Positions 35,506 through 43,810 of a stretch of 64,000 bases of DNA are shown here, in pieces. The translations under genes were made by a program, and so were the position numbers. The notes below the pieces were generated by a model, which had not been told where the DNA came from, did not search any database, and was given only the letters and a program-made list of their open reading frames with translations. Origin of the DNA: Paenibacillus sp. FSL M7-0420 (GTDB taxonomy: Bacteria > Bacillota > Bacilli > Paenibacillales > Paenibacillaceae); contig NZ_JBBOCJ010000001.1 of assembly GCF_038002345.1 (NCBI RefSeq), positions 5,208,001-5,272,000 of the forward strand. The letters run 5' to 3'. The stretch's first letter is position 1, and each line of letters starts with the position of its first letter.

Positions 35506-37242
35506 TCACTTTATCCAACTTTTTTCTAATGATTCAAAATGCACGGTAGCCCAAGGTTTTTTCCATTCCTGCAAATAATTTATGTCATTAGATGAAGGAG
35601 TCATCTCACACTTATCTATAATAACAAGTGAAGGCATTACAATCGAATCTCCAATTAATATCGCCTCCCCTTCTTTTAGGGTTGAAAGCGAATCTGTAAG
35701 CGGCCCTAAGTTATCGGGCAACAAACGTTTAACGTAATTCTGATCGTCAGGATTGGTTAGTCGCATAGCAATAAAATTATTACATTGAGAAAAAATTGTC
35801 TCTGATATCTCGGACGGTCTCTGACTAACTATCATTGCGGAAACACCATACTTCCTACCTTCTTTTGCTATACGTTCAATTGAAACCCGGCAAGAATTGT
35901 ACTTTGCAGATTGGATTTTCGGAACATACTTATGTGCTTCTTCATATACAAGTAATAATGGTGTTTTGTCGAAATCTTCACTGAAACTTTTCTTGAAATG
36001 ATAACCATATTCAAATAACAATCGAGAGATTAATGATACAGTTATACTCAAGACTTCAAAAGGGACTCCGCTTAAATCAATGATAGTTATATTATGATTT
36101 TGTATACTCGAATCTTTTTTAACATCATATCCCAAAAATTGAGTGATTGCCTCTCTAAATCCAATTGTCTCAGCTTTGTCTTTTAATAGAAAAGCTAACC
36201 TTTCATCATTAAGCTTATTCTCCATTCTTGAGATAAAGTTCAAAAAATCACCATGATTAGGTCCATTTGAACTGGCGCTAGAAGCAGGTTCTAATAAGCT
36301 TTCAAACATTAGGCTGATATTGTCTTGATTTATCTCAAGTTCTTTTTCCTCAGGTCCTTTCCAAACGATTTTGTTAGATTTATTTTTCCGATTATTGTTT
36401 TTGTTTTGAATATAGGTTAAAACTTCATTAATGCTGAACTTATAAGGAGCATCGTATGTAATGTGTTTTGGATTTACGTCAGGATTGTATTTTCTTTTGT
36501 TAAGGACCACAGCCTCTTTAAATACATTCCGCTGATTATGATCGTTAGCCTCCGTGTCAATAAATAATTCTTGAAGTTCTTCACTATTCATGAGCCAATA
36601 AGGAAGAACTAAATTTTCAATATCGATGTAATTAGCTTTTGGAAATGCAGATAAATACTCTGAATGAATATCAAACAGGACAATATGCGAGTTATTCAAC
36701 CCTTGGAATTCACTACCATCTTTCTCAAGAATAGCATTTTGCAATATTTTTGCTACAGTGTGTGACTTCCCTGATCCAGTTGAACCAACAACCGCAATAT
36801 GCTTATTAAAGAACTTATTACCATTCACAGGCACTTTAATACTGACATCTTGAGACAATGAAGAAAAACAGAATCTCTTTTCAGTTTCAATATTCTCATA
36901 AATCCCTTGAATTTCCGTCATCTTAGCAGGTTCAACATCAGTCGGAGGTATTGCTATGTTATTTCCTCCTCTTGTAAAAACACCATCCGAATCTAGAAAT
37001 CCGATCGGCATTGCTTCCAAAAGATATTCATTCTTTTCATTCTCATTTTTTTGAATTGAAAAATTCTCAATTATACAAATTAATGCACAGTCCTCGCTAT
37101 CCGATACTCTTAGATAAGTACCAACTGAGAACTTATCACTTTCTAGCTTAAACCTTTCAATATCACTAACTTCAATTTTAATTTTATTAGGAAGTACCGA
37201 AACTACCCTTGCTAATTTTTTTTCCGTTTCAAAATTCTCCAT
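35506..37242 (-). CDS. herA-like: HerA family ATPase
   Basis: 578 residues. An N-terminal beta-barrel HAS domain (~1-110) is followed by the RecA-like core: Walker A GSTGSGKS at 153-160, Walker B LLLVYEEAHKYV at 429-440 and an arginine/sensor motif VSQRPSEIS near 472. HerA forms hexameric DNA translocases; defence-associated HerA proteins assemble with a nuclease subunit. The DUF4297-like gene lies 12 bases upstream and the PD-(D/E)XK nuclease 12 bases downstream, so all three were probably made together. Confidence 0.88.
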   Translation of the reverse strand: MENFETEKKLARVVSVLPNKIKIEVSDIERFKLESDKFSVGTYLRVSDSEDCALICIIENFSIQKNENEKNEYLLEAMPIGFLDSDGVFTRGGNNIAIPPTDVEPAKMTEIQGIYENIETEKRFCFSSLSQDVSIKVPVNGNKFFNKHIAVVGSTGSGKSHTVAKILQNAILEKDGSEFQGLNNSHIVLFDIHSEYLSAFPKANYIDIENLVLPYWLMNSEELQELFIDTEANDHNQRNVFKEAVVLNKRKYNPDVNPKHITYDAPYKFSINEVLTYIQNKNNNRKNKSNKIVWKGPEEKELEINQDNISLMFESLLEPASSASSNGPNHGDFLNFISRMENKLNDERLAFLLKDKAETIGFREAITQFLGYDVKKDSSIQNHNITIIDLSGVPFEVLSITVSLISRLLFEYGYHFKKSFSEDFDKTPLLLVYEEAHKYVPKIQSAKYNSCRVSIERIAKEGRKYGVSAMIVSQRPSEISETIFSQCNNFIAMRLTNPDDQNYVKRLLPDNLGPLTDSLSTLKEGEAILIGDSIVMPSLVIIDKCEMTPSSNDINYLQEWKKPWATVHFESLEKSWIK

Positions 37243-37254
37243 ATTGTAGCCCTC

Positions 37255-38409
37255 CTAAGTAATCATTCTAGCTATCTGCTCAACTTCATCAATTTGTATT
37301 TGATAATGTCTGGACTTCAATAATTTTTCAACATTTAATAATGCGGCTCTATCTAAATAAAAATGATAGACCTCTTGAAAAGAAATAGCTGACATGATTT
37401 CTTCCAGAGATTTATATTCCACTATCTTGACCATTGTGTTCTTTTCGATTGCGGTTAATTTTTCAATTCTGAATTTATCACCATTAAAATACGTTCCATC
37501 ATTGAACATTATTTTTCTATCAATCAGTGTCTGCTTTATTAAGTTCAATTTATCATTACAGATATCTTTAAAAACAACAAAAGGTGGGGGGGATTTATCA
37601 GGACGAAAAAATTTTTGAAATATTCTACCTACTATTGTCAGTAAGACAAATTCATCACATCTATCATCAACAGGTATAATAAACAGTCTTTCGTAATTAT
37701 CAATATTTAATTTTTTCATTGTAAAAAAACTCTTTTTTACAGTCAATTCATACTTTTCTTTGGTAAGGAAATCGGCATATGCTGCATGGAATATAACATA
37801 CTTAACATCTTTCAAAAAAGAATGAAGCGATCCAACATTTAATTTTCTCTCACTTCTATTTTGTATTGCCATCTCTAAAAGTTTCGAACGAAAAATCGAA
37901 TGATAATAAATGGCTGTTTCTAGGTTTTTACAACCAAAAGTTTGATTTATTAAGTCTATAGTTTCTTGAAACTGTGTGCTATAGTCATTAGTAAATTTGA
38001 TGATAAAGTTTTTTAAAAAGTTAATTTTAAAGGGACGATTGTATTTGGACTTCTCCGCCCCTAAAATTTTTTCCAGTTCACTAAGTTTCAGCACCTTGTC
38101 TTGTAAAGGCATATCCTTAAAATAACAATATAAAGAATATTTTTTCTGGTCATCCTTTTGAAATAAATTCATTAATTGAATTATCGGTTTTCTTACCTTG
38201 CTCTCAGAGTAGGTTTGAGTTTCCTTATGTTTAACTTGTATCACATAATCTTCGTAAGAAATGTCCTGAACTTGTTCAAAATTAATATTACTTTTCGGAT
38301 TACTCAATATTGTCATTAAAGTCGAATCAAATTGGTAAAGGAATCCTTTTATAGCGTAATATCCTCCATCGGAATCATCCTCTAGTATATCGGCAGTACC
38401 CTTTTGCAC
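37255..38409 (-). CDS. DUF4297/Cap4-like nuclease
   Basis: 384 residues from the GTG at 38409, chosen for AAGGAG eight bases upstream; the ATG at 38439 has no ribosome site. The N-terminus shows GGYYAIKGFLYQFDSTLMTIL, NFEQVQDISYEDYVIQVKHK (Glu45 and Gln58-x-Lys60) and KVRKPIIQLMNLF, the conserved layout of DUF4297 double-strand nucleases found in Cap4 and HerA-linked defence. The rest is helical. First gene of the cluster. HerA-DUF4297 pairs are known antiphage complexes; that this one acts so is inferred. Confidence 0.75.
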   Translation of the reverse strand: MQKGTADILEDDSDGGYYAIKGFLYQFDSTLMTILSNPKSNINFEQVQDISYEDYVIQVKHKETQTYSESKVRKPIIQLMNLFQKDDQKKYSLYCYFKDMPLQDKVLKLSELEKILGAEKSKYNRPFKINFLKNFIIKFTNDYSTQFQETIDLINQTFGCKNLETAIYYHSIFRSKLLEMAIQNRSERKLNVGSLHSFLKDVKYVIFHAAYADFLTKEKYELTVKKSFFTMKKLNIDNYERLFIIPVDDRCDEFVLLTIVGRIFQKFFRPDKSPPPFVVFKDICNDKLNLIKQTLIDRKIMFNDGTYFNGDKFRIEKLTAIEKNTMVKIVEYKSLEEIMSAISFQEVYHFYLDRAALLNVEKLLKSRHYQIQIDEVEQIARMIT

Positions 38410-38794
38410 TATATCCACTCCTTCCAAGCACAATTTCATGAGACAACAAATGCTTCTAGTATCTTAACCTCATAAAATTCAAGATTTTTACAAATTCTAT
38501 GTATTGGTATAATGGAGTTCTTAGACTTCAATCTAATGCGGTATAAGTGCTAGTTGCTATTAGAATTAAAATTCGACAATTTCCTCCATTTCCCTTTTTT
38601 TAATGATGATTATTTTATATTTTGAATCTATGAACAAAACATGCGTACATTAAGTAACTTCGATTCTATATTATATCCCAGATACCTATGCTTGATAGGT
38701 AGTCCTCGCGAGAGGCTAAACCAATGAAAGAGCCGGACACATTTAATCGTGTCCGGCTCTTTGTTTCCCCCAAATATTATCAGGAGGCGTTGTT
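38410..38794. promoter_or_regulatory. Divergent promoter region of defence cluster and radC-like gene
   Basis: AT-rich; holds the promoters of both directions. It contains a strong terminator-like hairpin at 38727-38762 on the radC side, so a short rightward transcript may end before radC. No gene longer than a few codons. Confidence 0.45.
38727..38762. terminator. Terminator-like hairpin upstream of the radC-like gene
   Basis: AAAGAGCCGGACAC pairs perfectly with GTGTCCGGCTCTTT around an 8-base loop, followed by TTGTTT. No gene is known upstream on that strand, so it could end a small RNA. Confidence 0.7.
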
Positions 38795-39406
38795 ATGAAT
38801 CACAACTACAGTGAAGAACTAAAGAAACTGATATCTGAATCCTTAAGAGAACGACCTGACAGCTATCCTATACAGCAAATCTTTGCGGAATTTCCCACAA
38901 CGACAGAATTAATGGATGTATCTGAACAACAACTAATAAAAATAAAAGGTATCGGGATGGGAAAAGCTCGGCAACTTACTGCAATGTTGAAGCTGGCCAA
39001 ACTACTCACGATTCCCTCATCTCAAGAACAAGTTAAAATACGTAGTCCTAAAGATGCATTTGAGTTGCTTGAGCCTGATTTCAGATATTCTACAAAGGAG
39101 TATTTCACCTGTCTATTCCTAAATACTAAAAACTGCGTAATTTCTAAAGAGAACGTATCAATAGGCTCTTTAAACGCTGCCATTGTACATCCTAGAGAAG
39201 TATTCAGAGCCGCAATCAAACGCTGTAGTGCCTCTCTCATTTGCTCTCATAACCATCCGAGTGGAGACTCGACTCCATCTTTTGAAGACGTTGAATTAAC
39301 AAAACGGCTAGTGAAAGCAGGCGAAATTATTGGTATAGAAGTACTCGATCATATTATTATTGCCGGAAATAGTTTTGTAAGTCTTAAAGAACAGGGATTA
39401 ATCTAA
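38795..39406 (+). CDS. radC-like: RadC-like JAB domain protein
   Basis: 203 residues. N-terminal helix-hairpin-helix (LIKIKGIGMGKARQLTAML), then the JAB/MPN metal site SHNHPSGDSTPSFEDVELTKRL and LDHIII. AGGAGG precedes the ATG. RadC proteins are common on mobile and defence elements; their role is unclear. The stop overlaps the convergent XRE gene by four bases. Confidence 0.85.
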   Translation: MNHNYSEELKKLISESLRERPDSYPIQQIFAEFPTTTELMDVSEQQLIKIKGIGMGKARQLTAMLKLAKLLTIPSSQEQVKIRSPKDAFELLEPDFRYSTKEYFTCLFLNTKNCVISKENVSIGSLNAAIVHPREVFRAAIKRCSASLICSHNHPSGDSTPSFEDVELTKRLVKAGEIIGIEVLDHIIIAGNSFVSLKEQGLI

Positions 39407-39750
39407 ACTGTTTTGCCAAAAGAAATATCGTCAAGATGCAGAAACATTAACTCTAACATCTCTAATGCCATTTTCTGCTCTTTGCTCGAGCGATTATTTA
39501 AGAGTTTATTTATCTTATTCGCATAAAACTCATCACTAATTTCAATTGATTCATGAAGAAGATCGTCAATTGTTACTCCTAGTTGATTAGCAAGTCTAAC
39601 GAGGGTATCAAGAGTTACCGATCTTTCAGCGCGTTCTATCTGTCCTATGTAAGCATGAGAAATGTCTACCATTTCCGCAAGTTTCTCTTGAGTCATATTT
39701 AGTCGTTGTCGCTCTTGGCGCAAACGAGCACCTAATAAAGCATAGTCCAT
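39403..39750 (-). CDS. XRE family regulator of element B
   Basis: 115 residues: helix-turn-helix at ~5-62 (LRQERQRLNMTQEKLAEMVDISHAYIGQIERAERSVTLDTLVRLANQLGV) and a helical C-terminus. It could be the master repressor of the element or control the defence genes. Convergent with radC. Confidence 0.8.
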   Translation of the reverse strand: MDYALLGARLRQERQRLNMTQEKLAEMVDISHAYIGQIERAERSVTLDTLVRLANQLGVTIDDLLHESIEISDEFYANKINKLLNNRSSKEQKMALEMLELMFLHLDDISFGKTV

Positions 39751-39940
39751 TATTAACGCCTCCTTCTTAACACTAGATAAAAAGGAAAAGTTAATTAATA
39801 CACTAGTAGTTTCAAAAAATATACTGTAAGCTTTATTTATGGGGAATGATTCAAAAATACAGATGTTTAGGAAGGGAGGTTTGCTATTAAACTTGCGTTT
39901 TTTAATGAAAATAGAATTTTAAGGAAAGAGGGATTTCAAT

Positions 39941-41170
39941 ATGAACAAATTCATGAAATTTTTTATGACATCCGTATCTTTAATTCTGATCATTGTCTTA
40001 ACTTCTCCTAATGTGAGCGCTCACCGAAATTCAGAATTCACTTATGAGTACAACGGAAAAACCATAGGGAAAATAACTAACCCCGAAAATGATTATGGCA
40101 CTTATTATTTCCCGGTTGCAGAGATACTTAGTGCGATTGATTCAAACACTAAAGAAACTTATCTAGGCCGTGTTGGAGCATACGATACATCCCAAATCAT
40201 TTTTAGAGAATCATGCTATGAGTTTAAACTATCCAGCAAAGTTACTGTATATGATAAGGAATGCAAAATCGTTAAGGGTAGTATTGATATTAGTCGGAAG
40301 CAGCTTTTTCTTGATGACAACAAGGTATTTATGCCCGCATTTATATTTGAAGATATCCTCGGTGAAGGTGCTACTGTTAGCCTTTATACAGACCGAATTA
40401 TCATACGTACGAAAGATCATGTAGAGGATATTAAAGAAAATAATAAAGTTATCCTCATTAAAGTGGATGATCCATGGATGTATGTCAATGAGGATATAAA
40501 AAAGCTTGACCCCCAAGGAGGAAGTCGTCCTGTAATGCAAGATGGAAGGACTTTGCTGCCTATTGCTGCGATAATATCGGAATTCGGTGGGTCAACTGCG
40601 TGGAACGCAAAAGAACAAAAAGCTTCTATTACACTTCTCAATAACAAGGTTGATATATGGATTGGTAAAACAAAGGCACTTGTAAATGGTGTAGAAAAAA
40701 CTCTTGATGTTGGTCCAAAAATCATTGACTCAAGAACAATGGTTCCTCTACGTTTTGTAAGTGAAAATTTAGGACTCAAAATTGGATGGGACAATGCAAA
40801 TCTAACAGCTGGAATTTATTACGGCGACTTTGACACTATCCCTAGTTCATACACTAGTTATTTTAAATACAAAGAGGAGCAGAAAACTACAGAAAAGACT
40901 GTTCAGGCAGAGGTTACATACATTACTACTGATCCATTAGATAAAAAAGGAATTAGGATTAATCTCGGAGATGTAGTCTCTGCAGAAGGCATGTTTAGTG
41001 GATCAGTAAAAGATATTAACGGCTCTAAAATCTTAGTGTATTGGAACTCTAAAAGTATACTGATTCCAAACGGGGATGAAGAATTTTGGGGCTTAGTAAC
41101 GGGAATTAAATACAAAACAAATCAATGGTTAGAGGCTAGAACAGTTACCATAGAAAGTTCCGGTCATTAA
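39941..41170 (+). CDS. Secreted copper-amine-oxidase N-terminal-domain protein
   Basis: 409 residues with a signal peptide (cleavage after NVSA). Residues ~150-290 contain the stalk-type domain repeated in Paenibacillus secreted proteins: DGRTLLPIAAIISEFGGSTAWNAKEQKASI and DSRTMVPLRFVSENLGLKIGWDN. The C-terminal part is not recognised. It is a cargo gene whose role is probably at the cell surface. AGGAAAGAGGG lies upstream. Confidence 0.7.
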   Translation: MNKFMKFFMTSVSLILIIVLTSPNVSAHRNSEFTYEYNGKTIGKITNPENDYGTYYFPVAEILSAIDSNTKETYLGRVGAYDTSQIIFRESCYEFKLSSKVTVYDKECKIVKGSIDISRKQLFLDDNKVFMPAFIFEDILGEGATVSLYTDRIIIRTKDHVEDIKENNKVILIKVDDPWMYVNEDIKKLDPQGGSRPVMQDGRTLLPIAAIISEFGGSTAWNAKEQKASITLLNNKVDIWIGKTKALVNGVEKTLDVGPKIIDSRTMVPLRFVSENLGLKIGWDNANLTAGIYYGDFDTIPSSYTSYFKYKEEQKTTEKTVQAEVTYITTDPLDKKGIRINLGDVVSAEGMFSGSVKDINGSKILVYWNSKSILIPNGDEEFWGLVTGIKYKTNQWLEARTVTIESSGH

Positions 41171-41912
41171 ATCTCAATTTATGACTCATTGCTAATAGTA
41201 AATAATATCAATCAAGTGCCAGTACTACTTAGAAGTAAAAGTAGTGGCACTTTTTTTATTTTTCAACACTAAACAAGCATGGCAAAAAGTCTATCCCTTC
41301 CGTCATAGGAATCGTTACAGGGTTAATTCCAAGCTCATGCAATTTTTTTATACATTTATCGAATTCTTTCCTGTCTTCAAAAGCTTCCTTCGCCTTCCAA
41401 ATCCCTCTTTTGTAACTTACTAATTCAAGGGTTCTTATCAAAGCTTCCTTCAGTCTTAATTGCATTTTTTTATTTTCAATGATCGCTTTAGCTTTTGACA
41501 AAGTATAGTAATCTCCAAAGCCGATAGTTTTTTTATAGTATTTAAGAAGCTCATTTTCCGATATATCTTCCCTCAGAAATTGAGAAAAACCTTGTTTGCT
41601 CAATTGGTTTTTCTTCATAATTCTATAGACTTTATTATAATAACACTGCACCTCAAAACGAATTGTATAATTAGCTCTATCATCCTCACAAGGCAAATCA
41701 TTTTCCTTTAACTGCTCGCCTTTATCATAACATTGGATATTCAAAGTAACATGCGGCAATGACTTTGTATTCGATTTGCTTGTTCTGAAAATATAAAAAC
41801 TATGTTCAGTCGGTTCATGGCGTTTACTTGGTATTATCCCCTTTAAGTAGACACTCGAAAAAACCTCATGTGTTAACATGAGGAAATGAGTGAACTGGGA
41901 GGGGATTTTGGT

Positions 41913-42215
41913 ATGGCCAAAAAGGGACAAGTGTTTCAATCGTACACGGAGGCATTCAAGAAAGAGGCTATTCAAGCCTATTTTACAGGAGGGGAGAGCT
42001 ATAAGGTCGTCTCCGACAGGTTGGGGATTGTGAACTGTACCCAGCTTAAAGTATGGGTAAAGAAATATCGGAATGGGGAGCCACTCCATACACCAAAAGG
42101 GGCAACAAGCCCTTTAAAAGGACGTCCACGTTCTACATTTGCCAGTATAGAAGAAGAACGAGATTACTTAAAGGCACAGGTGGACTACTTAAAAAAGCGG
42201 TATCCAAATCTGTAA
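41913..42215 (+). CDS. IS3-family transposase OrfA
   Basis: 100 residues from the ATG at 41913 with GGAGGGG eight bases upstream. Helix-turn-helix (YTEAFKKEAIQAYFTGGESYKVVSDRLGIVNCTQLKVWVKKY) and a leucine-rich tail. An A6G slippery run at 42191-42197 lies near its end for -1 frameshifting into OrfB. Confidence 0.85.
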   Translation: MAKKGQVFQSYTEAFKKEAIQAYFTGGESYKVVSDRLGIVNCTQLKVWVKKYRNGEPLHTPKGATSPLKGRPRSTFASIEEERDYLKAQVDYLKKRYPNL

Positions 42216-43090
42216 AGGGAGGGAAGCTTGGACTGCATGACAAATACGCCGTAATTGAAGAACTACGTGACCAACATGGCATCACCCGCCTATTAGCCAT
42301 TGCAGAGGTATCGCGGGCAAATTACTACAAGTGGCGAGGTGCAGAGGTTCGACGAATGGATGCCCATGAGCAAGAGCACGCCATGAAAGAGCATATGGTG
42401 GCGATTCACCTGGTTCATCCCTATTTCGGGTACCCTCGAATGCAGGCAGCCCTGCGGGAGGCAGGCTACCTCGTCAACCACAAGAAGGTATGGCGGCTCA
42501 TGAAAGAGCTATCGATCCAGTCTGTCATTCGCAAGAAAAGGCGTCGTGCGGGCTCTACTCCTTCCGTGGTCTACCCGAACCGATTAAAGCGTAAGTTTCA
42601 TGCGACAGCACCTCAGCAGAAGCTAGTAACGGACATTACGTATATCTCAGACGGCACCCGTTTTTATTATCTGTCTGCGATTCAGGACCTCTTCAACAAT
42701 GAAATTGTAGCTTGGCAGATCTCGGAGCGAAACGACGTAAACCTCGTCTTGGATACGGTTGAACAGTGGACACGGAAAAGAGACGTGTCTGAGGCCGTGC
42801 TCCATTCGGACCAAGGCTTTCAGTACACGTCTCAGGCGTACAACACACGATTAGAGGCATTCAGCGTCAAGGGCAGCCACTCTCGCAAAGCAACCTGCCT
42901 GGATAACGCCTGCATCGAATCCTTCTTTTCGCATCTGAAGACAGAAAAGTTGTACCTTCACCAGTGTAAGTCAGAAGCAGAGATTCATCAAGCCGTTGAG
43001 GAGTATATCTACTTTTACAATTACCAACGTTTTCAGGCGAAACTGAAACAGCGCGCGCCGATTGAGTATCGACACGCGCTGGCTGCTTAG
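42053..43090 (+). CDS. IS3-family transposase OrfB, DDE integrase domain
   Basis: The reading frame opens at 42053 but its real product is the OrfAB fusion made by a -1 shift at 42191-42197. The rve domain shows the catalytic set VTDITYISD, VLHSDQGFQYTS and NACIESFFSHLKTE (D, D, E). Intact, so the IS may be active. Confidence 0.9.
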   Translation: MGKEISEWGATPYTKRGNKPFKRTSTFYICQYRRRTRLLKGTGGLLKKAVSKSVKGGKLGLHDKYAVIEELRDQHGITRLLAIAEVSRANYYKWRGAEVRRMDAHEQEHAMKEHMVAIHLVHPYFGYPRMQAALREAGYLVNHKKVWRLMKELSIQSVIRKKRRRAGSTPSVVYPNRLKRKFHATAPQQKLVTDITYISDGTRFYYLSAIQDLFNNEIVAWQISERNDVNLVLDTVEQWTRKRDVSEAVLHSDQGFQYTSQAYNTRLEAFSVKGSHSRKATCLDNACIESFFSHLKTEKLYLHQCKSEAEIHQAVEEYIYFYNYQRFQAKLKQRAPIEYRHALAA

Positions 43091-43810
43091 CTTTTTTCAT
43101 CTGTCTACTTGACAGGGGTATGACCAACTTGATGGTCTATATTTTAAAAACAATTGAAAACCATTCGGGATATTGGCCCGTTTAATCAACTTTATATACA
43201 GTTTGATATGTTCTGTATAAAAATTGAATGCAAAATCCACTCTTTTGAAACAATAAGTATCTAACAGATGTAATTTGAATTTAAACTGTCGGTTACGCCT
43301 CTTACTTTCAAATTTCTTTTTTATTGGAGTAAAAGCCTTCTTGAAGGCAGTATAAATGGATTTCGAATGCTCCATTGTAGCCAATTGTAGGTAGTCGTTT
43401 ACATCAAACAGCCTCATGGGATTCATAATAATCTCCAGTGCCTTATAACTAATACCTTCCTCATATTCCAGGCTTCTTAGAATTAATTTTATTCCTGCCT
43501 CTTCCCGAAGTAAGTGGCAATGATAAGTACCGTCCTTCTCTTGGTAAAACTTTGTGTGGTTGATTCTTGATAATTCTTGCAGAACTTTAAATAACGCTGA
43601 ATAAAAATGATAATCCAATTTACAGAACATATGAACAGTATGATGCATAACAAAAAACCTCCATTCATTGAATTTAGGTTCTTGTTACGCGCATTTTTAA
43701 AATTAATACAACTATATTTACAATCAGAAAATAGCGGTTGTAACAACTATTGATAATCAGATAAATAATAAAAGATAATATATACGTATAAGAACGCGAC
43801 TACTCTCTGT

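Larger units (their letters stand above)
41835..43120 (+). mobile_element. IS3-family insertion sequence, IS150-like
   Basis: About 1.29 kb with orfA and orfB, a programmed frameshift site and imperfect terminal inverted repeats that share AAGTAGACA (left 41847 region, right 43103-43114 region). The exact tips and a target duplication are not certain; GGTAT occurs at both edges. Confidence 0.75.
41256..43648 (-). pseudogene. Replication-initiator-like gene interrupted by an IS3-family element
   Basis: The N-terminal half (43648-~43121) starts at an ATG with GGAGG nine bases upstream and has HCHLLREEAGIKLIL and DTYCFKRVDFAFNFYTEHIKLYIKLI. The C-terminal half (~41834-41256) continues with SFYIFRTSKSNTK, NIQCYDKGEQLKE and IRFEVQCYYNKVYRIMKK. 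The combination resembles phage gp II/X-type rolling-circle initiators. The IS between them cuts the reading frame. Loss of this gene may have stopped autonomous replication of element B. Confidence 0.6.

Noticed and set aside
41831..43121. GGTAT as a 5-bp target duplication of the IS
   Set aside because: The copies overlap the inverted repeats and the IS tips are not settled, so no firm duplication can be claimed.
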